Source: Microcaldota archaeon
Lineage (GTDB): Archaea; Micrarchaeota; Micrarchaeia; Anstonellales; Bilamarchaeaceae
Length of the DNA stretch: 48,867 nt
Direction of reading: 5' to 3'
Assembly: GCA_030613375.1 (NCBI GenBank)
Contig: JAUWMC010000003.1
Location: forward strand, 1 to 48,867
Below, piece after piece: positions 48,511-48,867 of the stretch. Position numbers and translations under genes: made by a program. The number at the start of each line of letters is the position of its first letter. Position 1 is the first letter of the stretch. The notes below the pieces were generated by a model. It was not told the DNA's origin and searched no databases. It was given only the letters and a program-made list of their open reading frames with translations.

Positions 48511-48756
48511 CTATTTCTTCTCAAACCTATTGTAGAGCCAGGCAAATGCATAGCATCCAATGAAACCATCTATGAATCCGTAAATAAGGCCGAGAATGCT
48601 GCCTACGAACCCTTCAGTATATCCAAGATAAAGAGTTCCTAGCCCATTAATAAGTCCTGTTGCGAGTCCGGTCAGTCCGAGCAAAGCCATGGAAAATACG
48701 GCAATGCCCCAGATTAACCCTCCTGCAATACCAAACGCTTTTGGGTTTAAAGCCAT
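48511..48756 (-). CDS. Holin-like small membrane protein
   Basis: An 81-aa protein with two to three Gly-rich hydrophobic segments (AFGIAGGLIWGIAVFSMALLGL, GFVGSILGLIYGFIDGFIGCYAFAWLYNRF). It matches small archaeal and bacterial proteins often annotated as bacteriophage holin, where the GFxxG...GxxxGFxDGFxGxxxFAWLYN pattern is typical. That name does not prove a phage origin; such proteins are common chromosomal genes. TATA-like TTATTTATG lies upstream on the minus strand. The last 110 nt of the window hold only AT-rich sequence. Confidence 0.8.
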   Translation of the reverse strand: MALNPKAFGIAGGLIWGIAVFSMALLGLTGLATGLINGLGTLYLGYTEGFVGSILGLIYGFIDGFIGCYAFAWLYNRFEKK

Positions 48757-48867
48757 ACGATCGCCAAGTGCATAAATAATTCAAGATTTTTTATTTTTAG
48801 GCTGGTGGTTTTGAAACTTTAGAATCATTAAAAACAGGGGAACCAATCGGGTAAAACCAACACGTAT

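Noticed and set aside
48511-48756. Prophage based on the holin-like protein
   Set aside because: No capsid, terminase, portal or lysin gene is present; this small family is common on chromosomes.

Overview
This window is archaeal. It carries an archaeal 16S rRNA 5' end, aIF2-beta, aIF1A, RIO1, Alba, ABCE1, SBDS, the exosome trio Rrp4-Rrp41-Rrp42, eL43, a tiny Rpo12-like RNA polymerase subunit, Pcc1, prefoldin beta and the uL1-uL10-P1 operon. Archaeal promoter elements (TTTAWAAA-type TATA boxes) and GGTGA ribosome binding sites are frequent. Biosynthetic genes (carAB, argF, purA, ahcY) sit among many unrecognised small membrane and secreted proteins. Non-canonical forms of core proteins and a Cys-rich repeat family resembling proteins I recall from CPR bacteria and DPANN archaea suggest a DPANN-type archaeon (Diapherotrites/Micrarchaeota-like). 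That placement is inference, because only about 150 nt of 16S is present.

Layout. 1-501: 16S rRNA 5' end (minus strand, cut by the window edge) and its leader/promoter, divergent from 502-6408. That stretch is an envelope-looking block: a 1601-aa exported beta-rich protein, a SecB-like small protein and a membrane-anchored protein. 6402-9982: ABCE1, Alba and an AspRS with non-discriminating-type residues. 10024-12634: a lone receiver protein, a TctA-like permease and an unknown membrane protein. 12726-19733: carA-carB-argF-argS. 19734-21241 (minus): aIF2-beta, aIF1A and RIO1. 21294-26887: ahcY, a wHTH-nucleotidyltransferase/HEPN pair with a nested palindromic operator, a TrmB-like regulator, a membrane protein, an SAH/MTA deaminase and an unknown partner. 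26884-27398: a small membrane protein broken by a one-base frameshift in a homopolymer. 27486-29720 (minus): uL1-uL10-P1. 29872-36012: two tiny leader ORFs, then SBDS, rrp4, rrp41, rrp42, eL43, rpo12, pcc1, pfdB, DHH phosphoesterase and purA. 36049-36657: RelBE-type toxin-antitoxin and tRNA-Ser(UGA).

36749-48867 is accessory-looking. It holds a small membrane protein, a membrane-tethered PLP fold-type II enzyme, a HerA/VirB4-like ATPase with an elaborate leader, and a four-gene operon (45510 to 40768) of Cys-rich repeat proteins. These are followed by an HTH_10 regulator, HdeD-like and other membrane proteins, an ArsR-like regulator, a secreted helical protein and a holin-like protein.

The strongest novelty candidates are: (1) the Cys-rich operon, which is three copies of a type1-type2 module pair with the middle copy split into two genes; (2) an Rpo12 homologue with none of its zinc-binding cysteines; (3) a uL10 stalk protein whose C-terminal factor-binding motif is replaced by a long Lys/Glu/Pro tail; (4) a PLP enzyme fused to a membrane anchor and an extracytoplasmic domain; (5) a giant exported beta-rich protein next to a SecB-like protein. 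No CRISPR array, transposase or integrase was seen.
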